Shown here: piece after piece, positions 56,136 to 64,000 of the stretch
Position numbering within the stretch: the stretch's first letter is position 1
Layout: each line of letters opens with the position of its first letter
Origin: Opitutus sp. ER46
Lineage (GTDB): Bacteria; Verrucomicrobiota; Verrucomicrobiia; Opitutales; Opitutaceae
Length of the DNA stretch: 64,000 nucleotides
Assembly: GCF_003054705.1 (NCBI RefSeq)
Contig: NZ_QAYX01000019.1
Location: 1 to 64,000, forward strand
Direction: 5' to 3'
Translations under genes and position numbers: made by a program
The notes under the pieces: generated by a model
The model's database searches: none
Told to the model about the DNA's origin: nothing
What the model saw: the letters and a program-made list of their open reading frames with translations, nothing else

Positions 56136-57131
56136 TTATTCGATCAGCTGCGCGGCTTCCTGCTTCTTGCGCTTACGTTCCCAGTACCAGGCGATCCAGA
56201 TGCAGATCTCGTAAAGGAGGTACAGCGGCACGGCCATCGCCACCTGCGTGATCACTTCGGGGGTCGTCAGGAGCGCGCCGAGGATGAAGGAGAGCACGAT
56301 CACGTGGCGGCGGTACTTCGCCAGCTGCGTGTGCGTCAGGATCCCGAGCTTCACCAGGAACAGCACCACCACCGGGAGCTGGAAGCCGAGGCCCATGCCA
56401 AAGATGAAATGTGTGACGAAGCTGATGTACTCGTTCGCCCGCCAGTCCAGGCCCTCAAAGCCGAGCAAGTTCGAGTACGCCACGGACGCCCGCAGCGCGA
56501 TCGGCAGGAGCAGGTAGTACGTCGACAGCACGCCCAGGATGAACAGGAGGAAGCTCCAGCCCACCCACGGCAGGAGCGCCTGCCGCTCCCGCCGGTGCAG
56601 CGCCGGCAGGATGAAACTTGCCATGAAGTAGATCCAGAAGGGCGACGAAATGATTAGCGCCGCGTACAGCGCCACCCGGAACGCCAGGATGAAGCCCTCC
56701 GCCGGACTGAAATTGTGCAGCCGCACCTGCAGCGGGCCGGCCGACGGATCCGTTCGCGGCGGGAGCGTCTTCAACGTCGCCACCTGCTGGTCGCCGATGA
56801 CGGCCGTGCCCAGTTCGTACTCCACCTGCGGCGCATCGCCGCCCGGCAATCCCGCAAACTGCTCCCGCGTCACCTTGTACGGCCCAAGCTTCGTCGTGCC
56901 GATGTGCAGTGTGACCGTCGGCTCCGGCTTCTGAAAGATGTCGATCCGCCGCAGCGGCTGCTCGAGCACACCGACGATCTTGTGCGTGAAGACCATGCAC
57001 AGCACGACCGCGATCCCGATGGCGATCAGCGACCGGACGATCGCCTTCCGCAGTTCCTCCAGGTGCGACCAGAACGACTGGCGCGGACCACCGCTGTCAT
57101 CGGGAAGTTCTTCAGGCGTGTCGTTGCTCAT
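56136..57131 (-). CDS. tatC: Twin-arginine translocase subunit TatC, enlarged first periplasmic loop
   Basis: 331 residues; typical TatC is about 250. The conserved start FWSHLEELRKAIVRSLIAIG is present, as is the six-helix core (GFILAFRVALYAALIISSPF, FFILPALHRRERQ-like segment, FLLFILGVLSTYYLLLPIAL, FIFGMGLGFQLPVVVLFLVK, VIVLSFILGALLTTPEVITQ). The first periplasmic loop carries an extra block of roughly 70-80 residues (VTLHIGTTKLGPYKVTREQF to PPRTDPSAGPLQVRLHNFSP). The Tat pathway is used here by the Gfo/Idh and DUF1501 proteins. tatA is not adjacent. Confidence 0.93.
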   Translation of the reverse strand: MSNDTPEELPDDSGGPRQSFWSHLEELRKAIVRSLIAIGIAVVLCMVFTHKIVGVLEQPLRRIDIFQKPEPTVTLHIGTTKLGPYKVTREQFAGLPGGDAPQVEYELGTAVIGDQQVATLKTLPPRTDPSAGPLQVRLHNFSPAEGFILAFRVALYAALIISSPFWIYFMASFILPALHRRERQALLPWVGWSFLLFILGVLSTYYLLLPIALRASVAYSNLLGFEGLDWRANEYISFVTHFIFGMGLGFQLPVVVLFLVKLGILTHTQLAKYRRHVIVLSFILGALLTTPEVITQVAMAVPLYLLYEICIWIAWYWERKRKKQEAAQLIE

Positions 57132-57249
57132 CGGGTGCAGGCGACAGCAACTTCGGCGACAACCCCGCCGAGTTCGAGGCAGAAATCAACGGTACGCCGT
57201 GGCCCCCATAGGAGCGCGGCACCCTACCCGCTCCCGCCAGCGCCGACGG

Positions 57250-57670
57250 GGCGAATCGTTCTCGTCACAGAGCACACGGAGACCGGAGGAGGACACGGAG
57301 GAAAACCGGCCGGGGATTCGCTCCGTGCCCCTCCTCCGATCTCTGTGGCCTTCGTGTCCTGCCCGGAAGGATCGAGGGATTGAGGGATTGAGGGATTGAG
57401 GGATTGAGGGATTGAGGGATTGAGGGATTGAGGGATTGAGGGATTGAGGGGCGTGCCACTCAGCGGCTCGCCACCTTCACTTTCACCTTCACGCTCACTT
57501 TCACTCCGAAGGACGTTCTCGTTCTCTCGGAATCGATCTCGTTCTCTCAACCCGCGGTTCGCAGAGCGTACGCGAGGGCCATGGCGCAGAGGCGATGGAG
57601 GAGCGGACGGGCGGACGGAGACGGAGTTTGGGAGAGTAAGAGGAAGAGTAAGAGTAAGAGAAAGAGCCTG
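57250..57670. repeat. Modular intergenic repeat, copy E, with (GGGATTGA)9
   Basis: Inverted block CACACGGAGACCGGAGGAGG (57270-57289) against CTCCGTGCCCCTCCTCCGAT (57321-57340); nine perfect GGGATTGA units (57376-57447); TTTCACTCCGAAGGACGTTC (57499-57518); and a purine arm GAGAGTAAGAGGAAGAGTAA (57632-57651). Non-coding; fills most of the 600-base gap between tatC and the pseudokinase gene. Confidence 0.85.
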
Positions 57671-57730
57671 CCGAACCGACCCGGCCGGCTGACGGACGGG
57701 GTTGGAGAACGAGAACGCTTTCTTGGAGGA

Positions 57731-60412
57731 CTAGTGATCCAGATAAACACCCTTCCTGCCGTTCACCTCGACCCAGGTGCGGGGGAGCGGGCGGAACTCG
57801 AGGCGGAAGACGTTCTGGTTCGCCAGCTCGCCGCGCTTTCCATCGAAGAGCATCACGCTGATGTTGTCGCCGTCCGGCACGGGCAGGACGACCAGCGTGT
57901 TGATGGTATCCGGACGATACGGCGCGACGATGTCGCGGCCACGGCTCACGGCAAACTCCACCTGCGCAGAGGTCGCCGACTGCGTCGCACGGACCGGCAC
58001 TTCGGTCGTGTCGCCAGTGTTGCGGTACGGCCAGGAAATCTTGGTCTCCTTCTCCTCCTCCTTCGCGCCAGCGGCCACGACGGGCTTCGCTTCCGGCTTC
58101 GCCGGCACGGGCGCCCAAGCAGCCTTGATCTCCTTCAGCGTCGGGCGATGCGCCTGATAGCGCCAACCCGCGCCACCGAGGCCGGCCACGAACAGCACCC
58201 AGGCGACGACGCCGACGATCTGCACGCGGCGGAAACTCGGCAACGCCGGCAACGGCTCGGGCGTGGGCTTCACGTCAGCCAGCGCCTTGAGCTCGTCCTT
58301 CACCTTGGCCAACTCCGTCTCGAGTTCGTCACCGCTCTTGCCTGAACCCGCCACCCGCAGCTCACGGCGGCAGCGCTTCGGGCCATCGCGCCAGCTCCAA
58401 TGGGCGCCGGCGATCGTGGCCTGCAGCGAGCGCCGGATCTGCGGCGTGCCGGCAAAGCGCAACGCGAGCGCGGCGACCAGCGGCACGAACGCGAGGGCGA
58501 CACCCATGACGCCGGGCCAGAGCACCGCGGCCACCACGCCCAGCAGCAGCCACGCGAGCAGGAACCAACCCCACCCGCCAAAGACAATGCGTCCGGTCTG
58601 CAGCGCGCGCTCAAACTGCAGCCACGCGAGCGCCTGCGTGAGCTCCACGCCGCGGTCCCGCAGCTGCTTTGCCCGCCGGCGCGCCGCCTCTTCGTGGGTG
58701 TAGAACTTCAGGACCTCGGGAATCGATGCGCCCCACGCGAGCAACACGAGTTCCGCACGGCCGGGGTTCGGCAGCTTGAACAGCTTTTCGACCGCCGCGT
58801 GATCCGAGCCCGCGAACGTCTTCGCCAGCTCGTCGCGCGTCGCCTTCAGGTTCGGCAGCGGCTCGAGTGCGAGCCGGAACAGCCGGGCGTTCGCCGCGAC
58901 GTCGTTCTGCGCCAGCCAGCCGTGACGCCGGCACGCGGACTCCACGTCGGCGGTCACGCGGCCGAGTTCCGCCAGCAGGCGGCCGGCCGCCTGGTCGATG
59001 CGCTCGATCTGCAGCGCGATTGAGCGTGTGGTGAGCGCGCGCAGCACCATGAGCCCGTCGGCCTCGCCGAGCTCCGTGAGCATCGCCGGCACCGTGGCCG
59101 GCTCGAAGGGACGACCCCGCCAGATGAGCTTCCCCGCGGAAAGCACCACGAGCGCAACCATCGTGACGGCCTCGCGGCGCGCCGCCGGCGAGGAGAGCTT
59201 CAGCGGCAGCGAGTCCCCGAGCTCGAGCGAGGAGATCAGGCTCTCGTGCGCGAGCGACTGCGTCGTGGACCAGCGCAGGAAATGTGCGAGCGTGCCGGGC
59301 GTGGTGGCCTCAAAGAGCTGCACGGAATTCTCCGCCCAATGCTCCGCGGACTGCAGGATCGCCGCGATCTCGGGCACGGTGCAGGGGCGGCCCCGCCAGC
59401 GGAAGTGGGTCTCGGCGCGCGGCGTGTCGTAAAACTCCTTCACCGACTGCCCGCGCACCCAGCGGTCGACATTGTCGCCCGTCCAGCGCGCATCCTTGGC
59501 ACTCGTCAGCAGTCCGCGCAGGAGCACCTGCAATTGCGGATCAAGTCCGGCCATCTTCTCCACGGCGCCGGCACGCGGGCCCTTGGCCTCGGCTTCGTGC
59601 AACAGCGTCTCGGCGCGCGCGAGCGGATCACCGGCGCGCGAATCCTTCACGAGATCGGGCAGGTCCTGGACGATGTGATGGCCGAGGACGATTTCCTGCA
59701 CCACGCGGCCAAGCGACCACCAGTCCCACGCGCACAGCCCGGGGCCGGGCACGTGCAGGTTGAGGCCAAGCGTCTCCGGCGGGGCATACAGCGGGTTGGC
59801 CGGCGCGGGTACCGACTCCTTGCGGTCGAACGTGGTCAGGTTGTCGAGCCCGGCGATCATGCACTCCACGTTGCCATCGTGCTCGAAGACATGGACCGCC
59901 GCGGGGCTCAGCCCGAGGTGGACGAGTTCAAACGCATGCATCGCCGCAAGCGCCTCGGTGAGCTGCACGACGATCGCCTTGACGGTGTCGGCGTCGACCG
60001 CCGGACGGGCGGCGCGCCACGCCGGGATCGGCAGGCCGCGCGGGGCGTCGGCCACTTCGATGCGCCACTCGCCGGCGCGCTGGGCATCGCGCGGATGCTG
60101 CACGTGCGGCGAATCGATGCCGCCGAGTTTGGACCACACCTGGGCGCGAATCTCCGGCTCGGCCGGCTTGAACGCGCGCAGCACGACCGGCTGGCCGCCG
60201 TCCACGCACGTCGCCTTCCAGCTCTGGCTGCCCGGGGCAGCCGCGAGCGCTTCCACGATGGCGTACTTTTCCCGCCACACGGCGCCCACGACCGGCAGGG
60301 CCGCGTCGCCTGGGTTGGCAGAGGCCGGCGCGGACACAGGGGTGCCATCGCCAGCGGTTCCGGCTGGAGAAATAGGCGCAGCCTCCGCGGCGCGCTGAGC
60401 AGGTGCGGGCAT
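57731..60412 (-). CDS. Membrane-anchored protein-kinase-like protein, probable pseudokinase
   Basis: 893 residues. Residues about 45-340 have a Ser/Thr-kinase-like outline: YAIVEALAAAPGSQSWKATC, VVLRAFKPAE, LVHLGLSPAAVHVFEHDG, YAPPETLGLNLHVP, WDWWSLGRVVQEIVLGH. The catalytic loop HRDxxxxN reads HLGLSPAAV, so the Asp and Asn are missing, and the DFG position reads GLDN; it should not transfer phosphate. Hydrophobic helices at about 607-655 and 732-755 anchor it. The C-terminal 110 residues (from ISWPYRNTGD) look like a periplasmic or cytosolic beta domain. Likely an envelope scaffold or sensor. Alone on its strand between tatC and fcl. Confidence 0.8.
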   Translation of the reverse strand: MPAPAQRAAEAAPISPAGTAGDGTPVSAPASANPGDAALPVVGAVWREKYAIVEALAAAPGSQSWKATCVDGGQPVVLRAFKPAEPEIRAQVWSKLGGIDSPHVQHPRDAQRAGEWRIEVADAPRGLPIPAWRAARPAVDADTVKAIVVQLTEALAAMHAFELVHLGLSPAAVHVFEHDGNVECMIAGLDNLTTFDRKESVPAPANPLYAPPETLGLNLHVPGPGLCAWDWWSLGRVVQEIVLGHHIVQDLPDLVKDSRAGDPLARAETLLHEAEAKGPRAGAVEKMAGLDPQLQVLLRGLLTSAKDARWTGDNVDRWVRGQSVKEFYDTPRAETHFRWRGRPCTVPEIAAILQSAEHWAENSVQLFEATTPGTLAHFLRWSTTQSLAHESLISSLELGDSLPLKLSSPAARREAVTMVALVVLSAGKLIWRGRPFEPATVPAMLTELGEADGLMVLRALTTRSIALQIERIDQAAGRLLAELGRVTADVESACRRHGWLAQNDVAANARLFRLALEPLPNLKATRDELAKTFAGSDHAAVEKLFKLPNPGRAELVLLAWGASIPEVLKFYTHEEAARRRAKQLRDRGVELTQALAWLQFERALQTGRIVFGGWGWFLLAWLLLGVVAAVLWPGVMGVALAFVPLVAALALRFAGTPQIRRSLQATIAGAHWSWRDGPKRCRRELRVAGSGKSGDELETELAKVKDELKALADVKPTPEPLPALPSFRRVQIVGVVAWVLFVAGLGGAGWRYQAHRPTLKEIKAAWAPVPAKPEAKPVVAAGAKEEEKETKISWPYRNTGDTTEVPVRATQSATSAQVEFAVSRGRDIVAPYRPDTINTLVVLPVPDGDNISVMLFDGKRGELANQNVFRLEFRPLPRTWVEVNGRKGVYLDH

Positions 60413-60538
60413 ATTACCCTGTTAAACGACCCGAAAACGGCCCGGCTTGAGGGTGAATTCCGCTTCGGAAGCCGCCCCGCCGCCCTCTCCCGCCCCGGGC
60501 GCCGGCCGGACGTTACCCCGGCTGGCGCAACGTGATGC

Positions 60539-61474
60539 TCAGACCCGCAGCGCGCCCTGCTTTTGCTCCGCGAGGAAGCTCTGGTAGGTGGCGGCGACGC
60601 CCTCGCGCAGGCCGATGCGGGCGCGCCAGCCGAGCTTGGCCAGCCGCGACACGTCGAGGAGCTTGCGGGGCGTGCCGTCAGGTTTGCTGGGATCCCAGAC
60701 GATCCGGCCGCGGTAATCGACCACCTCGGCCACGAGCTCGGTCAGCTCGCGGATGGTCACGTCGGTCCCGGTGCCCACGTTGATCCAGTCCGGCGGGTTG
60801 TCCGCGCGGAGCAGAAAGGCGCAGGCGTCGGCGAGGTCGTCGACGTGCAGGAACTCGCGCATCGGCGAACCGGTGCCCCAGGCCAGAACTTCGGGCTGGT
60901 GCGCCAGCTTCGCCTCGTGGAAGCGGCGGATGAGCGCCGGCAGCACATGCGAATTCTGCGGGTGGTAGTTGTCACCCGGCCCATACAGGTTGGTCGGCAT
61001 CGCCGAGTGAAACAGGACGCCGTGCTGCTGCCGGTAGAACTGGCAGAGCTTGAGGCCGGCGATCTTCGCGATCGCGTACGCCTCGTTGGTCGGCTCGAGC
61101 GCGCTGGTGAGCAGGGCGGTCTCCTGGATCGGCTGCGGAGCGAGCTTCGGATAGATGCAGGAGCTGCCGAGGAACAGCAGGCGCTTCACGCCTTGCCGGT
61201 AGGCGCCGTGCACGGTGTTGGCCGCGATGGCGAGGTTCTCGTAGAGGAACTCGGCCGGATAGGTCGCGTTGGCGTGGATGCCGCCGACCTTCGCCGCGGC
61301 GATGATCGCCACATCGGGTTTCTCGGCGGCGTAAAACGCCTCGACGGCGGCCTGGTTCAGCAGGTCGAGCTCGCGGTGGCGGCGCAGGAGGAGCGTGACG
61401 CCCGGCTCCTGCTGGAAGCGGCGCACGAGCGCCGAACCGACCATCCCGTTGTGGCCAGCAATGAAGAGTTTCAT
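60539..61474 (-). CDS. fcl: GDP-L-fucose synthase
   Basis: 311 residues, extended SDR. It epimerises and reduces GDP-4-keto-6-deoxymannose to GDP-L-fucose. NADP site [19 protein letters not shown]; catalytic [19 protein letters not shown] and [12 protein letters not shown] (Tyr/Lys); [37 protein letters not shown]. The ATG at 61474 matches the family start. It is 11 bases after gmd, so the two enzymes form one operon for fucose donors of surface polysaccharide. Confidence 0.96.
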   Translation of the reverse strand: MKLFIAGHNGMVGSALVRRFQQEPGVTLLLRRHRELDLLNQAAVEAFYAAEKPDVAIIAAAKVGGIHANATYPAEFLYENLAIAANTVHGAYRQGVKRLLFLGSSCIYPKLAPQPIQETALLTSALEPTNEAYAIAKIAGLKLCQFYRQQHGVLFHSAMPTNLYGPGDNYHPQNSHVLPALIRRFHEAKLAHQPEVLAWGTGSPMREFLHVDDLADACAFLLRADNPPDWINVGTGTDVTIRELTELVAEVVDYRGRIVWDPSKPDGTPRKLLDVSRLAKLGWRARIGLREGVAATYQSFLAEQKQGALRV

Positions 61475-61485
61475 CGCGCTGCGTC

Positions 61486-62520
61486 TCAGGCGCCCACGGT
61501 GGCGTTGTCGCGCGGGAGCGCGGCGACCCGTGCCTCGTGCTGGGCGAGTTCGTAGTCGTGGTCGACCATGAGCTTCACAAGTTCCTTGAAACGGACCTTG
61601 GGCTCCCAGCCGAGCTGGCGACGGGCCTTGTCGGGGTTGCCGATGAGCAACTCGACCTCGGCGGGGCGCTCGTAGCGGTTGTCGTACTTCACGTACTTCT
61701 CCCAATCGAGCCCGAGGTGGCCGAACGCCTCCTGGCAGAACTCGCGCACGCTGTGCGTCTCGTTCGTGGCCACGACGTAGTCGTCCGGTTTGTCCTGCTG
61801 CAGCATCAGCCACATCATCTCGACGTACTCCTTGGCGTAGCCCCAGTCGCGCTGGGCATCAAGGTTGCCGAGGTAGAGCGAGTCCTGGAGGCCGACCTTG
61901 ATGCGGGTTGCGGCACGCGTGATCTTGCGGGTGACGAACGTCTCACCGCGGCGCGGGCTCTCGTGGTTGAAGAGGATGCCGTTCGACGCATGCAGCGCGT
62001 AGCTCTCACGGTAATTCACGGTCAGCCAGTACGCGTAAACCTTGGCGCAACCGTACGGGGAGCGCGGCCAGAACGGCGTGGTCTCCGTCTGCGGCACCTG
62101 CTGGACCTTGCCGAACATCTCCGAGGAGGACGCCTGGTAATAGCGGACCTTCTTCACGAGGCCGGCTTCGCGGATCGCCTCGAGGATGCGCTGGGCGCCG
62201 AGCCCGTCGACGTCGCCGGTGTATTCCGGAATGTCGAAGGAAACGCGCACGTGCGACTGGGCGCCGAGGTTGTACACCTCGTCGGGCTGGAGCTCGTAGA
62301 GCAGCTTCACCATCTGGACCGAGTCCGCCAGGTCGCCGTAGTGGAGGAACAGCCGGACGCCGTTGACGTGCGGGTCGCGGTAAAGGTGGTCGATGCGGGC
62401 CGTGTTGAACGTGGACGCACGCCGGATGACTCCATGAACCTCGTAGCCCTTGGCCAGCAACAGTTCAGCCAGGTACGATCCGTCCTGACCCGTGATTCCA
62501 GTGATGAGCGCTTTTTTCAT
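61486..62520 (-). CDS. gmd: GDP-mannose 4,6-dehydratase
   Basis: 344 residues. Dehydrates GDP-mannose to GDP-4-keto-6-deoxymannose. Rossmann motif [50 protein letters not shown]; catalytic [20 protein letters not shown] and [12 protein letters not shown] (Tyr, Lys); [37 protein letters not shown]. The ATG at 62520 is the family start. First gene of the gmd-fcl pair. Confidence 0.97.
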   Translation of the reverse strand: MKKALITGITGQDGSYLAELLLAKGYEVHGVIRRASTFNTARIDHLYRDPHVNGVRLFLHYGDLADSVQMVKLLYELQPDEVYNLGAQSHVRVSFDIPEYTGDVDGLGAQRILEAIREAGLVKKVRYYQASSSEMFGKVQQVPQTETTPFWPRSPYGCAKVYAYWLTVNYRESYALHASNGILFNHESPRRGETFVTRKITRAATRIKVGLQDSLYLGNLDAQRDWGYAKEYVEMMWLMLQQDKPDDYVVATNETHSVREFCQEAFGHLGLDWEKYVKYDNRYERPAEVELLIGNPDKARRQLGWEPKVRFKELVKLMVDHDYELAQHEARVAALPRDNATVGA

Positions 62521-62599
62521 GCAAGTGGGCGGCGAACCTAGGGGGTTACGGAAGTACGCGGCAAGCCCCGAGCATGGAAATCTTCGACCGAAACTTGGA

Positions 62600-62772
62600 T
62601 ATTTTTGACAGCAGGTGCGGCGCGCCGGGGAGCAGCCGAGTGGCGTGATCCGGCAGATCAGTCCGATCAGTCGGATCGGTCCGATCGGTCGGATCACCCG
62701 GCCTCTGACATCTGACCTCCGACATCTGCCATCTGGCCTCCGGCGCAGGCGCGGTCGGCGCCTGCGGGCGGG
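62600..62772. repeat. GATC-rich degenerate repeats before gmd
   Basis: GATCCGGCAGATCAGTCCGA (62647-62666), then CAGTCGGATCGGTCCGATCG and GGTCGGATCACC, followed by CATCTGACCTCCGACATCTG (62710-62729) and further CATCTGGCCTCCGG. GATC/CCGATC units also occur at 25688-25745 in repeat copy A. Within a 252-base gene-free gap between valS and gmd. Confidence 0.6.
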
Positions 62773-64000
62773 TCAGCCCAGCGCCTTGAGCAGGCGCTCG
62801 AGTTCGGTGCGTTTGGCCTGCTGTTCGGCGAGCTGCTTCTGGGCGCCGGCGATCACGGCGGGGGGCGCCTTGTCGGTGAAGGCCTTGTTGGCCAACCGCG
62901 CCTCGGTGCCGGCGATGTGTTTGGTGATCTGGTCGAGCTCCTTCTTGAGGCGCTGCTTTTCGGCGCCCACGTCGACGGTGCTCGCCAGGTCGAGATAGAC
63001 CGTGCCGAGCGGCGTGACGATGGCGGGAGCGCCCTCGACGGCCGCGCGGCGCGTGATCTCGGCGGCGCCGGCCATGCGGGTGAGGCTCGCGAGATTCGCC
63101 TCGATGGTCGTCCAGTCGGCGTTGGCCGCGGTGACCATGAGTTTCACGTCGCGGCGGCTCGCGAGATTATGCTCGGCCTTGAGGGCGCGCGCCTGGGAGA
63201 CGAACGCCTTGAGCTTCTCGACGGCGGCCACGGCGGCGCGATCAAGGACAAGACCCCGGCCGTGCGCGCTGGTCGCCACCTGGGACGCATTCTCCAGCCG
63301 CGCCTCCTCGATGAACTTGCCCTCCTCGCCGTAGCCCAGCAGGTGCCAGAGCTCTTCGGTGATGAACGGGATGAACGGATGCAACAGCAGGAGCGTCTGG
63401 CGCAACACGAGGTCCTGGATCGCGAGGCAGTTGGCCTTCGTATCCGGAGACTGGAGCTTCGACTTCGAAACCTCGACGTACCAGTCGCAGAAGTCATTCC
63501 AGAAAAACCCGTACAGGGTCTGGACGGCCGCGCTGAACTCGAACTCGGCGAAGCAGCGGTTCACCTCACGCGTGGCGGAGAGCATGCGATCGAGGATCGC
63601 GTGGTCGTCGGCGTCGAACTTCGCGGGCTCGAGCCGCGCGAGGATCGCGTTGAGCGTGCGGTTGTCGCCCGCCTCGCCGCTGATCTGCCGGAACCGGCAT
63701 GCGTTCCACAGCTTGTTGCAGAAGTTCTTGCCGGACTCGATGCGGTCCTCCTGGAACCGGATGTCCTGCCCCTGGGGCGCGATCGAGATGATGCCGAAGC
63801 GCAGGCCGTCGGCGCCGTACTTGTCGATCAGCGTCAGAGGGTCGGGCGAGTTGCCGAGCGACTTCGACATCTTGCGGCCCTGGTTGTCGCGGATGATGCC
63901 GGTGAAATAGACGTTCTTGAACGGGATGCGGCGCTCGATCGGCTCGCCCGGATTCATGTACTCCAAGCCGGCCATGATCATGCGCGCGACCCAGAAGAAG
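62773..64000 (-). CDS. valS: Valine-tRNA ligase, C-terminal part (cut by window edge)
   Basis: The open frame enters from the right edge (FFWVARMIMAGLEYMNPG) and runs to 62773, 408 codons. The KMSKS active-site loop is in NQGRKMSKSLGNSPDPLTLI. After it come the anticodon-binding domain (FNDFCDWYVEV-like FFWNDFCDWYVEVSKSKLQS; LLLLHPFIPFITEELWHLLG) and the C-terminal ValRS coiled-coil arm (KQRLKKELDQITKHIAGTEA, RLANKAFTDKAPPAVIAGAQ, KQLAEQQAKRTELERLLKAL). The HIGH-containing half lies outside the window. Confidence 0.97.
   Translation of the reverse strand, partial: FFWVARMIMAGLEYMNPGEPIERRIPFKNVYFTGIIRDNQGRKMSKSLGNSPDPLTLIDKYGADGLRFGIISIAPQGQDIRFQEDRIESGKNFCNKLWNACRFRQISGEAGDNRTLNAILARLEPAKFDADDHAILDRMLSATREVNRCFAEFEFSAAVQTLYGFFWNDFCDWYVEVSKSKLQSPDTKANCLAIQDLVLRQTLLLLHPFIPFITEELWHLLGYGEEGKFIEEARLENASQVATSAHGRGLVLDRAAVAAVEKLKAFVSQARALKAEHNLASRRDVKLMVTAANADWTTIEANLASLTRMAGAAEITRRAAVEGAPAIVTPLGTVYLDLASTVDVGAEKQRLKKELDQITKHIAGTEARLANKAFTDKAPPAVIAGAQKQLAEQQAKRTELERLLKALG

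Overview
The window is high-GC DNA that reads like a member of the Verrucomicrobiota, most plausibly an Opitutaceae-type bacterium. The evidence is family content rather than a marker gene: a DUF1549/DUF1553 + DUF1501 + PPC-domain secreted module, large TonB-dependent receptors (one preceded by an ECF sigma/FecR pair), Tat-exported Gfo/Idh/MocA oxidoreductase, GH89 glycosidase, a Bacteroidetes/Verrucomicrobia-style thiamine operon and RAYT (REP-associated) transposases. No rRNA or tRNA gene was found. This lineage call is inference.

Layout. 1-5.2 kb is an accessory stretch: the 5' part of an IS4-type transposase, a small membrane protein, a 283-bp tandem repeat leading into a RAYT transposase, a DUF4291 protein, a HEAT-repeat protein next to a possible toxin C-terminal remnant, and an orphan ORF. 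5.4-18 kb holds an aldo/keto reductase and a long minus-strand block for nutrient uptake: glycerophosphodiesterase, organophosphate antiporter, ECF sigma factor, FecR, a TonB receptor carrying an STN domain, GH89 alpha-N-acetylglucosaminidase and a Tat-exported oxidoreductase. 18-22.4 kb is a second TonB receptor divergent from a SorC-type sugar-sensing regulator, with a perfect palindrome between them. 23.3-29.1 kb carries sucCD, mtnA and a TMTC-like membrane TPR protein. 29.8-35.5 kb is the DUF1549/DUF1501/PPC module. 35.9-44.1 kb is the thiamine region on the minus strand: TPP riboswitch, thiC, thiS, a TenI-ThiE fusion, thiG, thiH, a ThiF/MoeB-rhodanese protein and thiD.

44.2-44.8 kb contains a candidate structured RNA with an intrinsic terminator ahead of a tiny recombinase-like protein. 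45-52.4 kb is a 1959-residue Sel1-coiled-coil-LysM envelope protein overlapping a conserved 505-residue protein. prfB follows with an intact programmed +1 frameshift. A second RAYT copy with REP-like ends, two small membrane proteins, tatC with an enlarged periplasmic loop, a membrane pseudokinase, GDP-fucose synthesis genes (gmd, fcl) and the 3' part of valS complete the window.

The most unusual signal is not a gene. Several intergenic gaps are filled by a modular, low-complexity repeat family: pyrimidine-rich and purine-rich arms, arrays of GGGATTGA in 3, 7 and 9 copies, a TTTCACTTTCACTCCG segment and inverted CACGGAGG/CCTCCGTG blocks. Other observations worth checking are the unassigned RNA at 44.2 kb, the receptor with two signal peptides, and the toxin-remnant/HEAT pair.
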